A DNA stretch of 64,000 nt from Hydrogenibacillus schlegelii (GTDB taxonomy: Bacteria > Bacillota > Bacilli > Thermicanales > DSM-22653): assembly GCF_001653195.1 (NCBI RefSeq), contig NZ_JXBB01000005.1, forward strand, positions 1 through 64,000, written 5' to 3'. This document shows positions 44,889 through 53,950 of this stretch, piece by piece. Every line of letters starts with the position of its first letter. The stretch's first letter is position 1. A program made the position numbers and the translations under genes. The notes under the pieces are model-generated. The model worked only from the letters and a program-made list of their open reading frames with translations. It made no database searches and was not told where the DNA came from.

Positions 44889-45476
44889 GTGAGCGTTCGC
44901 TACATCGTCCAGCATCCCGACCCGGTGCTCCGGCAGGTCGCCCGGCCGGTGGCGAAGATCACCCCGGCGATCGAGCGCCTTCTCGACGACATGGCCGAGA
45001 CGATGTACGCCGCCGACGGCGTCGGCCTTGCGGCGCCGCAGGTCGGCATCTCGAAGCGGATCGCCGTCGTCGACGTCGGCGAGGGGCTCATCGAACTCAT
45101 CAACCCGGAGGTGCTCGAGACGTCCGGCGAGCAGGACGGGCCGGAAGGTTGCCTGAGCATTCCCGGTGTCTTTGGCGACGTCATCCGGCCGGCGCGGGTC
45201 CGCGTCCGGGCGCAAAACCGCCGGGGCGAGTGGTTTGAGGTGGAAGGGGAGGGACTTTTGGCGCGGGCCCTCCTGCACGAGATCGACCACCTGAACGGCG
45301 TGCTGTTCATCGACCGGGCCCACACCCTCTACCGCCGTGACCCGCTGGCGGCCGGCGGGGCGGAGGGGGAAACGGGAGCTCTAGCGGCGCCGGCCGAAGG
45401 CGCGCCGGCCCTCGGCCGAAAAGCCCGCCTCGCCGGTCGGGCCGGCGGCCGGAAGGCGGGAGACGCCGGCTCATGA
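44889..45476 (+). CDS. def: Peptide deformylase
   Basis: GTG 44889 is chosen behind AAAGGAGGA. The 195-residue protein has motif 1 [11 protein letters not shown], motif 2 EGCLSIPG with the metal Cys, and motif 3 [12 protein letters not shown] with two His and the catalytic Glu. It removes the formyl group from nascent chains. Catalytic residues are complete. About 45 residues of Ala/Gly/Arg-rich tail after YRRDP are extra compared with usual type I enzymes. The stop overlaps the fmt start (ATGA). Confidence 0.95.
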   Translation: MSVRYIVQHPDPVLRQVARPVAKITPAIERLLDDMAETMYAADGVGLAAPQVGISKRIAVVDVGEGLIELINPEVLETSGEQDGPEGCLSIPGVFGDVIRPARVRVRAQNRRGEWFEVEGEGLLARALLHEIDHLNGVLFIDRAHTLYRRDPLAAGGAEGETGALAAPAEGAPALGRKARLAGRAGGRKAGDAGS

Positions 45477-46438
45477 CCCGCGTCGTCTTCATGGGCACGC
45501 CGGCGTACGCCGTTCCGAGCCTCACCGGCCTCGTCGAGGCCGGGTACGAGGTCGTCCTCGTCGTCACCCAGCCGGACCGACCGGTCGGCCGCGGCCGGCG
45601 GATTGCGCCGCCGCCGGTGAAAGAAGTCGCCCGGACGCTCGGGCTTCCCGTTTTTCAGCCGGAGCGGATTCGGGACGAGGCGGCGCTTTTTCGCCTCGAG
45701 GAAGCCCGGCCCGAGGTGATCGTGACGGCGGCCTACGGGCAGCTTCTCCCGCGGCGGCTCCTTGCGCTTCCGCCCCGCGGGGCGCTCAACCTGCACGCGT
45801 CGCTTCTCCCTCGCTACCGGGGCGGCGCCCCGGTCCAGCGGGCGATCATGGACGGCGCCCCGGAAACCGGCGTCACCCTCATGCAGATGGTGCCGAAGAT
45901 GGACGCCGGGCCGATCGTCGCCCAGGCGAGGACGGCGATCGGTCCTCGGGAGACCGCCGGAGCGCTCCTGGACCGACTCGCCGTCCTGGCCAAGGATCTG
46001 CTTCTTGAGGCGCTCCCCGCCTATCTCGCCGGCCGGATCACCCCGGTGCCGCAGGACGAGACGCTGGCGACGTACGCGCCGGTCCTCACCCGGGACGATG
46101 AACGGCTCGATCCGGCGCTCCCGGCCGACGCCCTCTTCCGCCGGCTCCGGGCGCTCCTTCCGGAACCGGGCGCGTATCTCGTCCTTCAGGGGGAAGGCGG
46201 TCCGCTCAAGGTGTGGTGGGCGGAACCGATCGATGAAACCGAGATCCGCCGCCGGCCGGAAGACGCCGCGAAGCCGCCGGGAACGCTTCTGTTTCTCACC
46301 GAGCGGGGGGCGGTGCTTCGGACCGGTTCCGGCGCCCTCGAACTCGTTGAAGTGCAGCCGCCCGGGAAGCGCCGCATGTCCGCTCGGGCGTGGCTCCTCG
46401 GCCGGCGGATGTGGAAGGTGGGCGACCGGCTTGCCTGA
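45473..46438 (+). CDS. fmt: Methionyl-tRNA formyltransferase
   Basis: The 321-residue protein starts at ATG 45473 inside the def stop. The N-terminal formyltransferase fold contains [13 protein letters not shown], the HxSLLP motif [20 protein letters not shown] with the catalytic His, and [15 protein letters not shown]. The C-terminal OB-like tRNA domain ends [16 protein letters not shown]. It formylates Met-tRNAi with formyl-THF. The neighbours def and fmt are functionally opposite steps, as usual. Confidence 0.97.
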   Translation: MTRVVFMGTPAYAVPSLTGLVEAGYEVVLVVTQPDRPVGRGRRIAPPPVKEVARTLGLPVFQPERIRDEAALFRLEEARPEVIVTAAYGQLLPRRLLALPPRGALNLHASLLPRYRGGAPVQRAIMDGAPETGVTLMQMVPKMDAGPIVAQARTAIGPRETAGALLDRLAVLAKDLLLEALPAYLAGRITPVPQDETLATYAPVLTRDDERLDPALPADALFRRLRALLPEPGAYLVLQGEGGPLKVWWAEPIDETEIRRRPEDAAKPPGTLLFLTERGAVLRTGSGALELVEVQPPGKRRMSARAWLLGRRMWKVGDRLA

Positions 46439-48116
46439 CGCCTTGCGGCCGGCCCGGGGCGCTCGGGACGTCGCCTTCCGCCTCCTCACCCGCGTCGAGG
46501 AAGGCGGCGCGTACGCGAACCTCCTCCTCCGGGACAGCCCGGAGGTGGCCCGCCTTTCGCCGGCGGACCGGGCGCTCGTCACCGAGCTCGTCTACGGGAC
46601 GCTCGCCTGGCGGGCCCGTCTCGATCACGCCCTCGCGGCCTACCTCGACCGGCCGCCGGAGCGGCTCGAGGCGTGGTTCCGCCGGCTTTTGCGGATGGCC
46701 TTTTATCAGCTTCTCTTTCTCGATCGCGTGCCGGCGTACGCCGTCGTCCACGAGACGGTCGCCCTCGCCCGGCGCCTCGGCCATGAAGGCCACGCCCGGA
46801 TGGCGAATGCCGTCCTCCGGGCGTCCCTGAGAGATCCGAAGCGGGCCGCGCCGCCGGAAGGGGACGACGTTGGGGCGCTCGCCGTCCGCCTGAGCGCCCC
46901 GGCGTGGCTCGTCGAGCGGTGGCGGGCGGCCTACGGCCCGGACGGGGCGGAGGCGCTCCTTCGGGCGATGAACGCGCCGCCGGCGCTTTACGTCCGCTTA
47001 AACCGCCTCCGGCCGAACGCCGAAGCGATCGTCCGGGCGCGGCTTCAGGAGGCGGGGGCGTCCCTCGAACCGGTCCCGGGCCTTCCGGGCGCCTACGCCG
47101 TCCGGGGGCCGGCCTCCGCCTTAAAGCCGCTTCTCGCCGAAGGGTGGCTCACGATCCAGGACCGGAACGCTCAGCTCATCGCCCGGGCCATGAGGCTCAA
47201 GCCGGGGCTTCGGGTGTACGATGCCTGCGCCGCCCCCGGCGGCAAGGCGACCCATATCGCGGAGCTGATGGACGACGTGGGGGAGGTCGTCGCCGCCGAC
47301 ATCCACCCGCATAAAGTGCGGCTTCTTGAACGGGAAAAAGCGCGCCTCGGCCTCCGCTCCCTCGTCGTCCGGCAGGAAGATGCGACGCGCCTGCAAAACC
47401 TTACGCCGGCGTCGTTCGACCGGGTGCTCGTCGACGCGCCGTGCAGCGGCCTCGGGACGCTCGCGCGAAAACCGGAGATCAAGTGGCGCCTTCAGCCGGA
47501 GGCGATCGAATCGCTGGCGGCGAAACAACGGGCGATCCTCCGGGGGGCCGCGGCGCTTGTCCGTCCCGGGGGGTTCCTCGTCTACAGCACGTGCACCCTC
47601 ACTTGGGAAGAAAACGAAGGCACCGTCGAGGCCTTTTTGCGCGAGCGGCCGGACTTCGTCCTCGACCCGACGCTCCTGGACGATCTCCCGTCCGTCCCCG
47701 GGCTCCGAAACGTCGGGCCGGGGATGGTGGAGCTCTGGCCCGGGGAAGGCGGCGACGGCTTTTTCCTCGCCCGGCTGCGCCGAGCGCCGGCCGAAGGACC
47801 GCAGGACGGTCCGGACGCCGGCGCCGAACGAAACGGCGGCGGGGCGGAAGATTTTGCCGGTGGGCCGGAGCGGGCCGAGGCGACGGAAGGGTCCGCGGCC
47901 GCCGGGGATCCGCCGGCGCCCGGCGCGCCGAAGGTCTTCCGGCGCGTCGGGCGGGGTGACCGGCGCCTCGGAGGGACCGCCGCGGACCGCCCGGCGATGC
48001 AACCGGTCCCGGGAAAGGAGGGGCATCATGGCGGCGCTCACGCAGGAACCGGCGCTTTTGCCGGAACCGAAAAGCCTCTACGACCTTCCGTACGAGGCCC
48101 TCGAGGCGTGGCTTAG
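46431..48116 (+). CDS. rsmB: 16S rRNA m5C967 methyltransferase RsmB with long C-terminal tail
   Basis: The likely start is TTG 46431, overlapping fmt by eight bases behind AAGGTGG. The N-terminal NusB-like domain is RDVAFRLLTRVEEGGAYANL. The SAM domain has YDACAAPGGKATHIAELM, DAPCSGLGTLARKPEIKW and YSTCTLTWEENEGTV, with the two catalytic Cys. Homology ends near FFLARLRR (about residue 450). A further 110 residues of low-complexity sequence follow, and the frame runs 89 bases into rlmN. The tail may be real or may reflect a lost stop codon. Confidence 0.9.
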   Translation: MPDALRPARGARDVAFRLLTRVEEGGAYANLLLRDSPEVARLSPADRALVTELVYGTLAWRARLDHALAAYLDRPPERLEAWFRRLLRMAFYQLLFLDRVPAYAVVHETVALARRLGHEGHARMANAVLRASLRDPKRAAPPEGDDVGALAVRLSAPAWLVERWRAAYGPDGAEALLRAMNAPPALYVRLNRLRPNAEAIVRARLQEAGASLEPVPGLPGAYAVRGPASALKPLLAEGWLTIQDRNAQLIARAMRLKPGLRVYDACAAPGGKATHIAELMDDVGEVVAADIHPHKVRLLEREKARLGLRSLVVRQEDATRLQNLTPASFDRVLVDAPCSGLGTLARKPEIKWRLQPEAIESLAAKQRAILRGAAALVRPGGFLVYSTCTLTWEENEGTVEAFLRERPDFVLDPTLLDDLPSVPGLRNVGPGMVELWPGEGGDGFFLARLRRAPAEGPQDGPDAGAERNGGGAEDFAGGPERAEATEGSAAAGDPPAPGAPKVFRRVGRGDRRLGGTAADRPAMQPVPGKEGHHGGAHAGTGAFAGTEKPLRPSVRGPRGVA

Positions 48117-49143
48117 GGAACGGGGCGAGCCGGCGTACCGGGCGCGACAGATCTTCCACGGCCTCTACGTCCGCCGCGCGCCGTCGATCGAAGCGCTGAC
48201 GGATCTGCCGAAAGCCTTGCGGGCGGCCCTAAAGGAGGCGTTCGTGCTCGACCGGCCGACGGAGGTCGCCCGAGACGTCGCTCCGGACGGGACGATCAAG
48301 CTCCTGCTCGCCCTCGAAGACGGCGAGATGATCGAGACGGTCATCATGCGGCATCGCTACGGGCCGAGCGTCTGCGTGACGACGCAGGTCGGCTGCCGCA
48401 TCGGTTGTACGTTTTGCGCCTCGACCCTCGGCGGCCTCAAGCGGAACCTTCGGCCGGGGGAGATCGTCGCCCAGGTCCTCGCCGCCCAGCGGCTTCTCGA
48501 CGCCGAGGGCGTCCGTCTCGGCCGGATCGTCGTCATGGGGATCGGCGAGCCGTTTGAAAACTACGACGCGACCGTCGCCTTCCTCCGCATCGTCACCGAT
48601 CCGCGGGGGCTCGGCATCGGCCAGCGGCACATCACCGTCTCGACGAGCGGCATCGTCCCGCGGATTTATGACTTTGCCGAACTCGGGCTTCAGGTCCGGC
48701 TCGCCCTCTCGCTTCACGCGCCGACGGACGAACTGCGGACGCGGCTTATGCCGATCAACAAAAAGTATCCCCTCGCCGACGTCATGACGGCGGCAAAGGC
48801 GTACGTGGAAAAGACTCGCCGCCGGATCACGTTTGAGTACATCCTCCTGGGCGGCGTCAACGACCGGCCGGAGCACGCCCGGGCCCTGGCCGAACTCGTC
48901 CGGCCGGTCTTTTCCCTGGTGAACCTCATCCCGTACAACCCGGTGCCGGAGCGGCCGTACGTCCGTGCGCCGGAGCCGGACATCCGGCGGTTTCGGGCGA
49001 TTCTCGAGGACGCCGGCATCGTCGTCACCCGGCGGCGGGAGCACGGCACGACGATCGCCGCCGCCTGCGGTCAGCTCCGGGCCCGGCACGCAGTGCCGCT
49101 CACCGTCCGTCTCGGGGCGGCCGGCGTTCCGTCCGAGCGGTAG
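48028..49143 (+). CDS. rlmN: Dual-specificity RNA methyltransferase RlmN
   Basis: ATG 48028 follows AAAGGAGGGG. The 371-residue radical SAM enzyme has the cluster motif CRIGCTFCAS and the GIGEPFENYD and VSTSGIVPRI motifs. The mechanistic cysteines are expected in this family near the C-terminal AAACGQL and in VCVTTQVGC. It makes m2A2503 in 23S rRNA and m2A37 in some tRNAs. Its first 30 codons lie inside the rsmB frame. Confidence 0.96.
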   Translation: MAALTQEPALLPEPKSLYDLPYEALEAWLRERGEPAYRARQIFHGLYVRRAPSIEALTDLPKALRAALKEAFVLDRPTEVARDVAPDGTIKLLLALEDGEMIETVIMRHRYGPSVCVTTQVGCRIGCTFCASTLGGLKRNLRPGEIVAQVLAAQRLLDAEGVRLGRIVVMGIGEPFENYDATVAFLRIVTDPRGLGIGQRHITVSTSGIVPRIYDFAELGLQVRLALSLHAPTDELRTRLMPINKKYPLADVMTAAKAYVEKTRRRITFEYILLGGVNDRPEHARALAELVRPVFSLVNLIPYNPVPERPYVRAPEPDIRRFRAILEDAGIVVTRRREHGTTIAAACGQLRARHAVPLTVRLGAAGVPSER

Positions 49144-49211
49144 TCGGGCGACCGGCGAAGATGGGGCTTCGAGTCGCCGCCCGGGGACCCGCCGGGCAAA
49201 GGAGGTTCCGG

Positions 49212-49982
49212 ATGCGTTTCGCCTTTCGGTCCCACACCGGAGAACGGCCGAAAAACGAAGACGCCGGCCGCATCCTCGACCTCGATGAGCGCCACCTGCT
49301 CGTCGTCGTCGCCGACGGGATGGGCGGGCACGCCGGCGGCGAGGTGGCGAGCGCCCTCGCGGTCGACACGCTCGTCCGGGAAGTCACCGCCCGCTGGCCG
49401 GTCCCTTCGTCGGAGTGGCCGGCGCTCCTCGTGGAGGCCGTTCGGGCCGCCAATCGGGCCGTCTATACCGCTTCCCGGATCGACCCGGCGGTGGCGGGCA
49501 TGGGGACGACGCTCGATGCCGTTCTCATCGGACGGGAAGCGGGGCTCGTCGCCCACGTCGGCGACGGCCGGGCCTATCTGTACCGCTCCGGCGTCCTCGT
49601 CCGGCTGACGGACGATCACTCGTACGTCGGCGAGCTCCTCCGGCGGGGGGAGATCAGCGAGGCGGAGGCGGAAGTCCACCCGCGGCGCAACGTCATTCTC
49701 CGGGCCGTCGGCACGGAGGCGGAGGTGGCCGTCGACCTCGTCCCGTTCGACTGGCGGCCGGGGGACGGTCTGCTCGTCTGCACCGACGGCCTGTCCAAAG
49801 CGCTGCCGGAAGCGGAGATCGCCGCCGTTTTCGCCGGCGAGGCGATCCGGGACGTCGAGCGGCTGGCGGATCGGTTGCTCGAGACGGCGCTTCGTCGGGA
49901 CGCGTCGGACAACATCACCGTCGCCGTCGTCGCCGGAGCGCCGGCGGACGGGTCGCCGGCGGGGGGAGGGATGCGCCGGTGA
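49212..49982 (+). CDS. prpC: PP2C-type Ser/Thr protein phosphatase PrpC (Stp)
   Basis: ATG 49212 is chosen behind AAAGGAGGTT, giving 256 residues (MRFAFRSHTGERPKNEDAGR). Metal-binding motifs are TGERPKNEDAGR, VVADGMGGHAGGEVAS and the C-terminal RRDASDNITVAVV, with VCTDGLSKAL. It dephosphorylates PrkC and its substrates. The gene overlaps prkC by four bases, the standard phosphatase-kinase pair. Confidence 0.95.
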   Translation: MRFAFRSHTGERPKNEDAGRILDLDERHLLVVVADGMGGHAGGEVASALAVDTLVREVTARWPVPSSEWPALLVEAVRAANRAVYTASRIDPAVAGMGTTLDAVLIGREAGLVAHVGDGRAYLYRSGVLVRLTDDHSYVGELLRRGEISEAEAEVHPRRNVILRAVGTEAEVAVDLVPFDWRPGDGLLVCTDGLSKALPEAEIAAVFAGEAIRDVERLADRLLETALRRDASDNITVAVVAGAPADGSPAGGGMRR

Positions 49983-52309
49983 CGGAAACGATTCGCAGCC
50001 GATACCGGATCGAGGTGCCGATCGGCGGCGGGGGCATGGCGGTCGTCTATCGCGGGACGGACCTCCTCCTCGGCCGGCCGATCGCCGTGAAACGGATGCG
50101 GCCGGAGTTTCGGGGCGATACGGCGCTCGTCCGGCGGTTTTACCGGGAGGCGCAGGCCGCCGCCTGCATCGTTCACCCGAACATCGTCACCCTCTACGAC
50201 GTCGGCGAGGATGAAGACGGGCCGTACATCATCATGGAGTACGTCGAGGGGGAGACGCTGAAGGCGCTCATCGCGCGGGAGGCCCCCCTTCCGCCGGAGC
50301 GGATCGTCGCCGTCGGCGCCGACATCCTCGACGCCCTCGAGACGGCCCACCGGGCGGGAATCGTCCACCGGGACATCAAGCCCCACAACATCCTCCTCGA
50401 CCGGACCGGCCGCGTGAAGGTGACGGACTTCGGCATCGCCCGAGCCGTGACGCAGGAGACGCTCACCGACGATCGGACGTTCGGATCGGTGCCGTACTTT
50501 TCCCCCGAACAGGCCCGGGGCGGCGTCGTCGGGCCGGCGTCGGACCTGTATTCCTTGGGGGTCGTGCTGTTTGAGATGGCGACGGGACGGCTCCCCTTTG
50601 ACGGCGAAGACCCGGTGGCGGTTGCCCTGAAGCACGTGAGCGCTCCGCCCCCCTCCCCGCGCGAACTCAACCCGGCGCTTCCCGGAGGGCTCGCGAACGT
50701 CATCCTCCGGGCGCTGGCGAAGCACCCCGAAGACCGCCATCCCGATGCGGCGGCCATGCGCCGGGACCTCCTCACCGCCCTCCGGCCGGAACGCCGCGAC
50801 GAGCCCCCCATCGGCGATCCCGCCGGGCGCTGGGCCGACGAGGAGACCATCGCCTTTCGCCCGCTTCCGGCGGTCCCGGCCGCCGCGCGGAAAGGGGCGA
50901 CGCCGGCAAACCGGCCGGAGGCGGATGGCCCGAACGAAGACGGCGGCGTTCGCCCCGGACCGGGGGAGCGGAAGGGATCGTTTTCGGAAAACGACGGGAA
51001 AACGTCCGGCGGATCGCCTCCGGGGCGCGCGGAGGGCCTCTTGCCGGAGGCGGACACTCTGCCGGGAGAAGGCGGCCGGCCGGAGGAGAGCCGCCCGCCG
51101 GCGGAGGGCGACGGCGATCCGGGGGCGCCGGGCGCGGCGCCGCCCGATCGGCGTCGCCGGTGGCTTTTTGCGGGCACCGGCGCCCTCCTCGTCCTTCTTC
51201 TCCTCGTCGTCCTCGGCCGGGCGATCGCCGGGGCCCTCATCGTTCCGGAAGTCGAAGTGCCGAATGTCACCGGTCAGGACCGGGCGGCGGCGGAAGCGGC
51301 CTTGAACGCTCTCGGGCTCGTGCCGGCCTTTGACGAGCGGTTCAACGACGAGGCGCCGGCCGGCCAGGTGATCGCCCAGACGCCGGCCGCCGGCGAACGG
51401 GCGAAACGGGGCACGCCGGTCGAACTCATCGTGAGCCTCGGTCCTCGGACGGTCGTCATGCCGTCGGTCGTCGGCTTGAGCCGCGAGGCGGCGGAGGCGG
51501 AGCTTAAGGATTTTTCATCGATCACGGTGACCGAAGCGTACGACGACGAAGCGCCCAAAGGGACGGTCATCCGCCAGACGCCGGCCGCCGGCGATCGGGT
51601 CGTGCCCCAAAAGACGGCGGTCGAGCTCGTCGTGAGCCTCGGACGGCGCTATTTCGACATGCCGGACCTCGTCGGCCTCACGAAAGAAGAGGCGGAAAGC
51701 CTCCTTCTCAAGCACGACCTCGTCCTCAAAGCCATTCGGGAAGAGCCGTCGTATTTCCCGAAGGGGCGGGTGTTCGCCCAATGGCCGGTCAAGCCCGGAG
51801 AGACCGTCACCGCCGGCCAGGAGATCACCCTGTTCGTATCAAGCGGCCTAAAAAGCGACGCCCGCGTCGTCGAGTACCCGGTGAGCGTCCTTCCGGCGTC
51901 CGGCCGGGCGACGACGGTGAACATCCTCCTTCGGGATGCCCGCACCCCGTCCGGACGGGTCGTCGTGCAGGAGACGGTGACGGGTCCGAAGGAGTATACC
52001 GTCGAGGTGGTCGTCGCGCCGGGGCGGGACGGGACGATCGAGGTCTACGAAAACGGCGTCCTCACCCGGCAAAAAATCATCCGCTACGCCGACGTCGAAG
52101 CGCCGGCCGCTCCCCCGTCTTCGGAAGGCGGCTCCGGGATGGGGGCGGACGGCGGCGGCGAGGCGGGCGGGAGCGATCCCGATCGCGGGCCGACGGGGAA
52201 CGTCGGTCCCGGCGGCGACCGGAACCTCGCGCGCAAGTGGGCCCGGCAGGCGTATTTCTTCTGGTGGCGGGTTCAGACGGCGTGGGCGGACGCCGGAGGG
52301 GAGCGGTGA
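49979..52309 (+). CDS. prkC: PASTA-domain Ser/Thr protein kinase PrkC (Stk)
   Basis: The GTG start at 49979 overlaps prpC. The 776-residue kinase has IGGGGMAVVYRGTD, catalytic Lys in IAVKRMRP, HRDIKPHNIL, DFGIARA and an APE-like SPEQARG. A disordered juxtamembrane linker covers about 280-385. The single membrane helix (about 393-416) is LFAGTGALLVLLLLVVLGRA. Three PASTA repeats follow (VPNVTGQD, MPSVVGLS, MPDLVGLT), then a beta-rich C-terminal domain and a Gly-rich tail. PASTA domains bind muropeptides; PrkC triggers germination in Bacillus spores. Confidence 0.95.
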   Translation: MTETIRSRYRIEVPIGGGGMAVVYRGTDLLLGRPIAVKRMRPEFRGDTALVRRFYREAQAAACIVHPNIVTLYDVGEDEDGPYIIMEYVEGETLKALIAREAPLPPERIVAVGADILDALETAHRAGIVHRDIKPHNILLDRTGRVKVTDFGIARAVTQETLTDDRTFGSVPYFSPEQARGGVVGPASDLYSLGVVLFEMATGRLPFDGEDPVAVALKHVSAPPPSPRELNPALPGGLANVILRALAKHPEDRHPDAAAMRRDLLTALRPERRDEPPIGDPAGRWADEETIAFRPLPAVPAAARKGATPANRPEADGPNEDGGVRPGPGERKGSFSENDGKTSGGSPPGRAEGLLPEADTLPGEGGRPEESRPPAEGDGDPGAPGAAPPDRRRRWLFAGTGALLVLLLLVVLGRAIAGALIVPEVEVPNVTGQDRAAAEAALNALGLVPAFDERFNDEAPAGQVIAQTPAAGERAKRGTPVELIVSLGPRTVVMPSVVGLSREAAEAELKDFSSITVTEAYDDEAPKGTVIRQTPAAGDRVVPQKTAVELVVSLGRRYFDMPDLVGLTKEEAESLLLKHDLVLKAIREEPSYFPKGRVFAQWPVKPGETVTAGQEITLFVSSGLKSDARVVEYPVSVLPASGRATTVNILLRDARTPSGRVVVQETVTGPKEYTVEVVVAPGRDGTIEVYENGVLTRQKIIRYADVEAPAAPPSSEGGSGMGADGGGEAGGSDPDRGPTGNVGPGGDRNLARKWARQAYFFWWRVQTAWADAGGER

Positions 52310-52312
52310 GGC

Positions 52313-53233
52313 ATGCCCACGGGGACGATCGTCAAGGCCGTCGGCGGCTTTTACGACGTCGCCCCGGACGACGCGCCGAGGCGGATCGTGCGCTGCCGGG
52401 CCCGAGGCGTGTTTCGCAAAGAAAACCTCATCCCGCTGGCCGGCGATCGGGTCCGCTTCACGCCCATCGGCGCCGGCGAAGGGTGGATCGAGACGATCGA
52501 GCCGCGGAAAAACGCCTTCGTTCGGCCGCCGGTGGCGAACGTCGACCGGATCCTCGTCGTCCACAGCGTTGCGATGCCGCCCCTATCCCGCCGGGCGATC
52601 GATCGGATCCTCGTGCTCGCCGAAGCCCGGGGCGTCGAAGGGGCGATCGTCCTCACCAAGCAGGACCTTCTCGCCGAGCTTCCGGACGAGGAGCGGGCGG
52701 AGGGGGAGCGGGAGACGGCCGAGGCGGTGCGGGTTTACCGGTCCGCCGGCTACCCGGTCGTCCTCGCAAGCGCGCCGAGCGGCGCGGGTATCGAGGCCGT
52801 CCGGCGGCTGCTCACCGGTCGAATCACCGTCCTCGCGGGGCCGTCCGGCGTCGGGAAGTCGACGCTTCTTCGGGCCCTGGTGCCGGAGCGGGCGGCGGCG
52901 ATCGCCGTCGGCGCGGTGAGCGCCCGAACCGCTCGGGGCCGCCACACGACCCGGGCGGTGGAACTGCTTTCTGCCGGCGGCGGCTGGATCGCCGATACGC
53001 CGGGCTTTACGGCCCTCGAGCTCGACCTTTCGCCGGAAGCGCTGGGGGCCGCCTTTCCGGAGTTTCGCCCCTACGCGCCGGCGTGCCGGTATCGCGGGTG
53101 CCTCCACGAGGCGGAGCCGGGATGCGCCGTTCGGGCGGCCGTCGAGTCGGGAGCGATCGACGCCCTCCGGTACCGGCATTATCTTCAGTTTCTGGCGGAG
53201 CTCAAAGAACGGGAAGAAAAGAGGTATCGCTGA
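52313..53233 (+). CDS. rsgA: Ribosome small-subunit GTPase RsgA (CpgA)
   Basis: The 306-residue protein has an N-terminal OB fold and circularly permuted GTPase motifs: G4 VLTKQDLL, G1 LAGPSGVGKSTLL and G3 DTPGF. A zinc site in ACRYRGCLHEAEPGC follows. It acts in late 30S maturation. ATG 52313 lies three bases after the prkC stop behind GAGCGGTGAGG. Gene order prkC-rsgA-rpe matches Bacillus. Confidence 0.96.
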   Translation: MPTGTIVKAVGGFYDVAPDDAPRRIVRCRARGVFRKENLIPLAGDRVRFTPIGAGEGWIETIEPRKNAFVRPPVANVDRILVVHSVAMPPLSRRAIDRILVLAEARGVEGAIVLTKQDLLAELPDEERAEGERETAEAVRVYRSAGYPVVLASAPSGAGIEAVRRLLTGRITVLAGPSGVGKSTLLRALVPERAAAIAVGAVSARTARGRHTTRAVELLSAGGGWIADTPGFTALELDLSPEALGAAFPEFRPYAPACRYRGCLHEAEPGCAVRAAVESGAIDALRYRHYLQFLAELKEREEKRYR

Positions 53234-53234
53234 C

Positions 53235-53906
53235 GTGGCCGTGCGCATCGCTCCGTCCATCCTGGCCGCCGACTTCGGCTGCTTCCGGGCCGCCCTGGAA
53301 GCGATCGAAGGGGCGGTCGACATCGTCCACTTCGACGTCATGGACGGACACTTTGTCCCGAACCTCACCTTCGGGCCGGCGCTCATCCGGGCGCTCCGGC
53401 CGGCGTCGAAGCTCGTCTTCGACGTGCACCTCATGATCGAGCGGCCGGAAACGTCGCTTTCGAGCTACATCGACGCCGGCGCCGATCGGGTGGCGATCCA
53501 CCACGAAGCCACCCCCCACGTCCACCGGGCGCTCATGATGATTCGGGAGGCGGGCCGGCAGGCAGGGCTTGCGATCAACCCCGGAACGCCGGTGGAGGCG
53601 GTGTTTCCGCTCCTGGATGCCGTCGACTACGTCCTCGTCATGACGGTGAACCCCGGCTTCGGCGGCCAAAGCCTCATCCCGGCGACGCTAAAGAAGGTCG
53701 CCGCCTTAAGGCGCCGGCTCGCCGAGGGCGGCCGGCGGATCCCGATCATGGTCGACGGCGGCATCGACCCGACGACGATCGGGCCGGCGAAGGCGGCCGG
53801 CGCAGACGAGTTCGTCGCCGGCACCGCCGTCTTCGGCACCGGCGATCCCCGGGCGGCGATCGCCGCCCTCAAGGAGGCCGCCGGAAGGATGACGGGCGGC
53901 CGGTAG
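53235..53906 (+). CDS. rpe: Ribulose-phosphate 3-epimerase
   Basis: The 223-residue TIM barrel starts at GTG 53235, one base after the rsgA stop. Signatures are IAPSILAADFG, VHFDVMDGHFVPNLTFGP, MTVNPGFGGQS and IMVDGGI, with metal His and Asp. It interconverts ribulose 5-phosphate and xylulose 5-phosphate. In Bacillus thiN follows; here a PHP phosphatase gene does. Confidence 0.97.
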   Translation: MAVRIAPSILAADFGCFRAALEAIEGAVDIVHFDVMDGHFVPNLTFGPALIRALRPASKLVFDVHLMIERPETSLSSYIDAGADRVAIHHEATPHVHRALMMIREAGRQAGLAINPGTPVEAVFPLLDAVDYVLVMTVNPGFGGQSLIPATLKKVAALRRRLAEGGRRIPIMVDGGIDPTTIGPAKAAGADEFVAGTAVFGTGDPRAAIAALKEAAGRMTGGR

Positions 53907-53950
53907 CGCCGGGCGTCCGGCGGCCGGCCCGCCGGGAGAGGAGAGGGCGC

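Noticed and set aside
41772-45323. Very long minus-strand open frame (1183 codons) opposite coaBC-priA-def
   Set aside because: It is the antisense shadow of GC-rich genes: Arg/Pro/Asp-rich, no family motifs, no ribosome-binding site, and the plus-strand genes are fully recognised.
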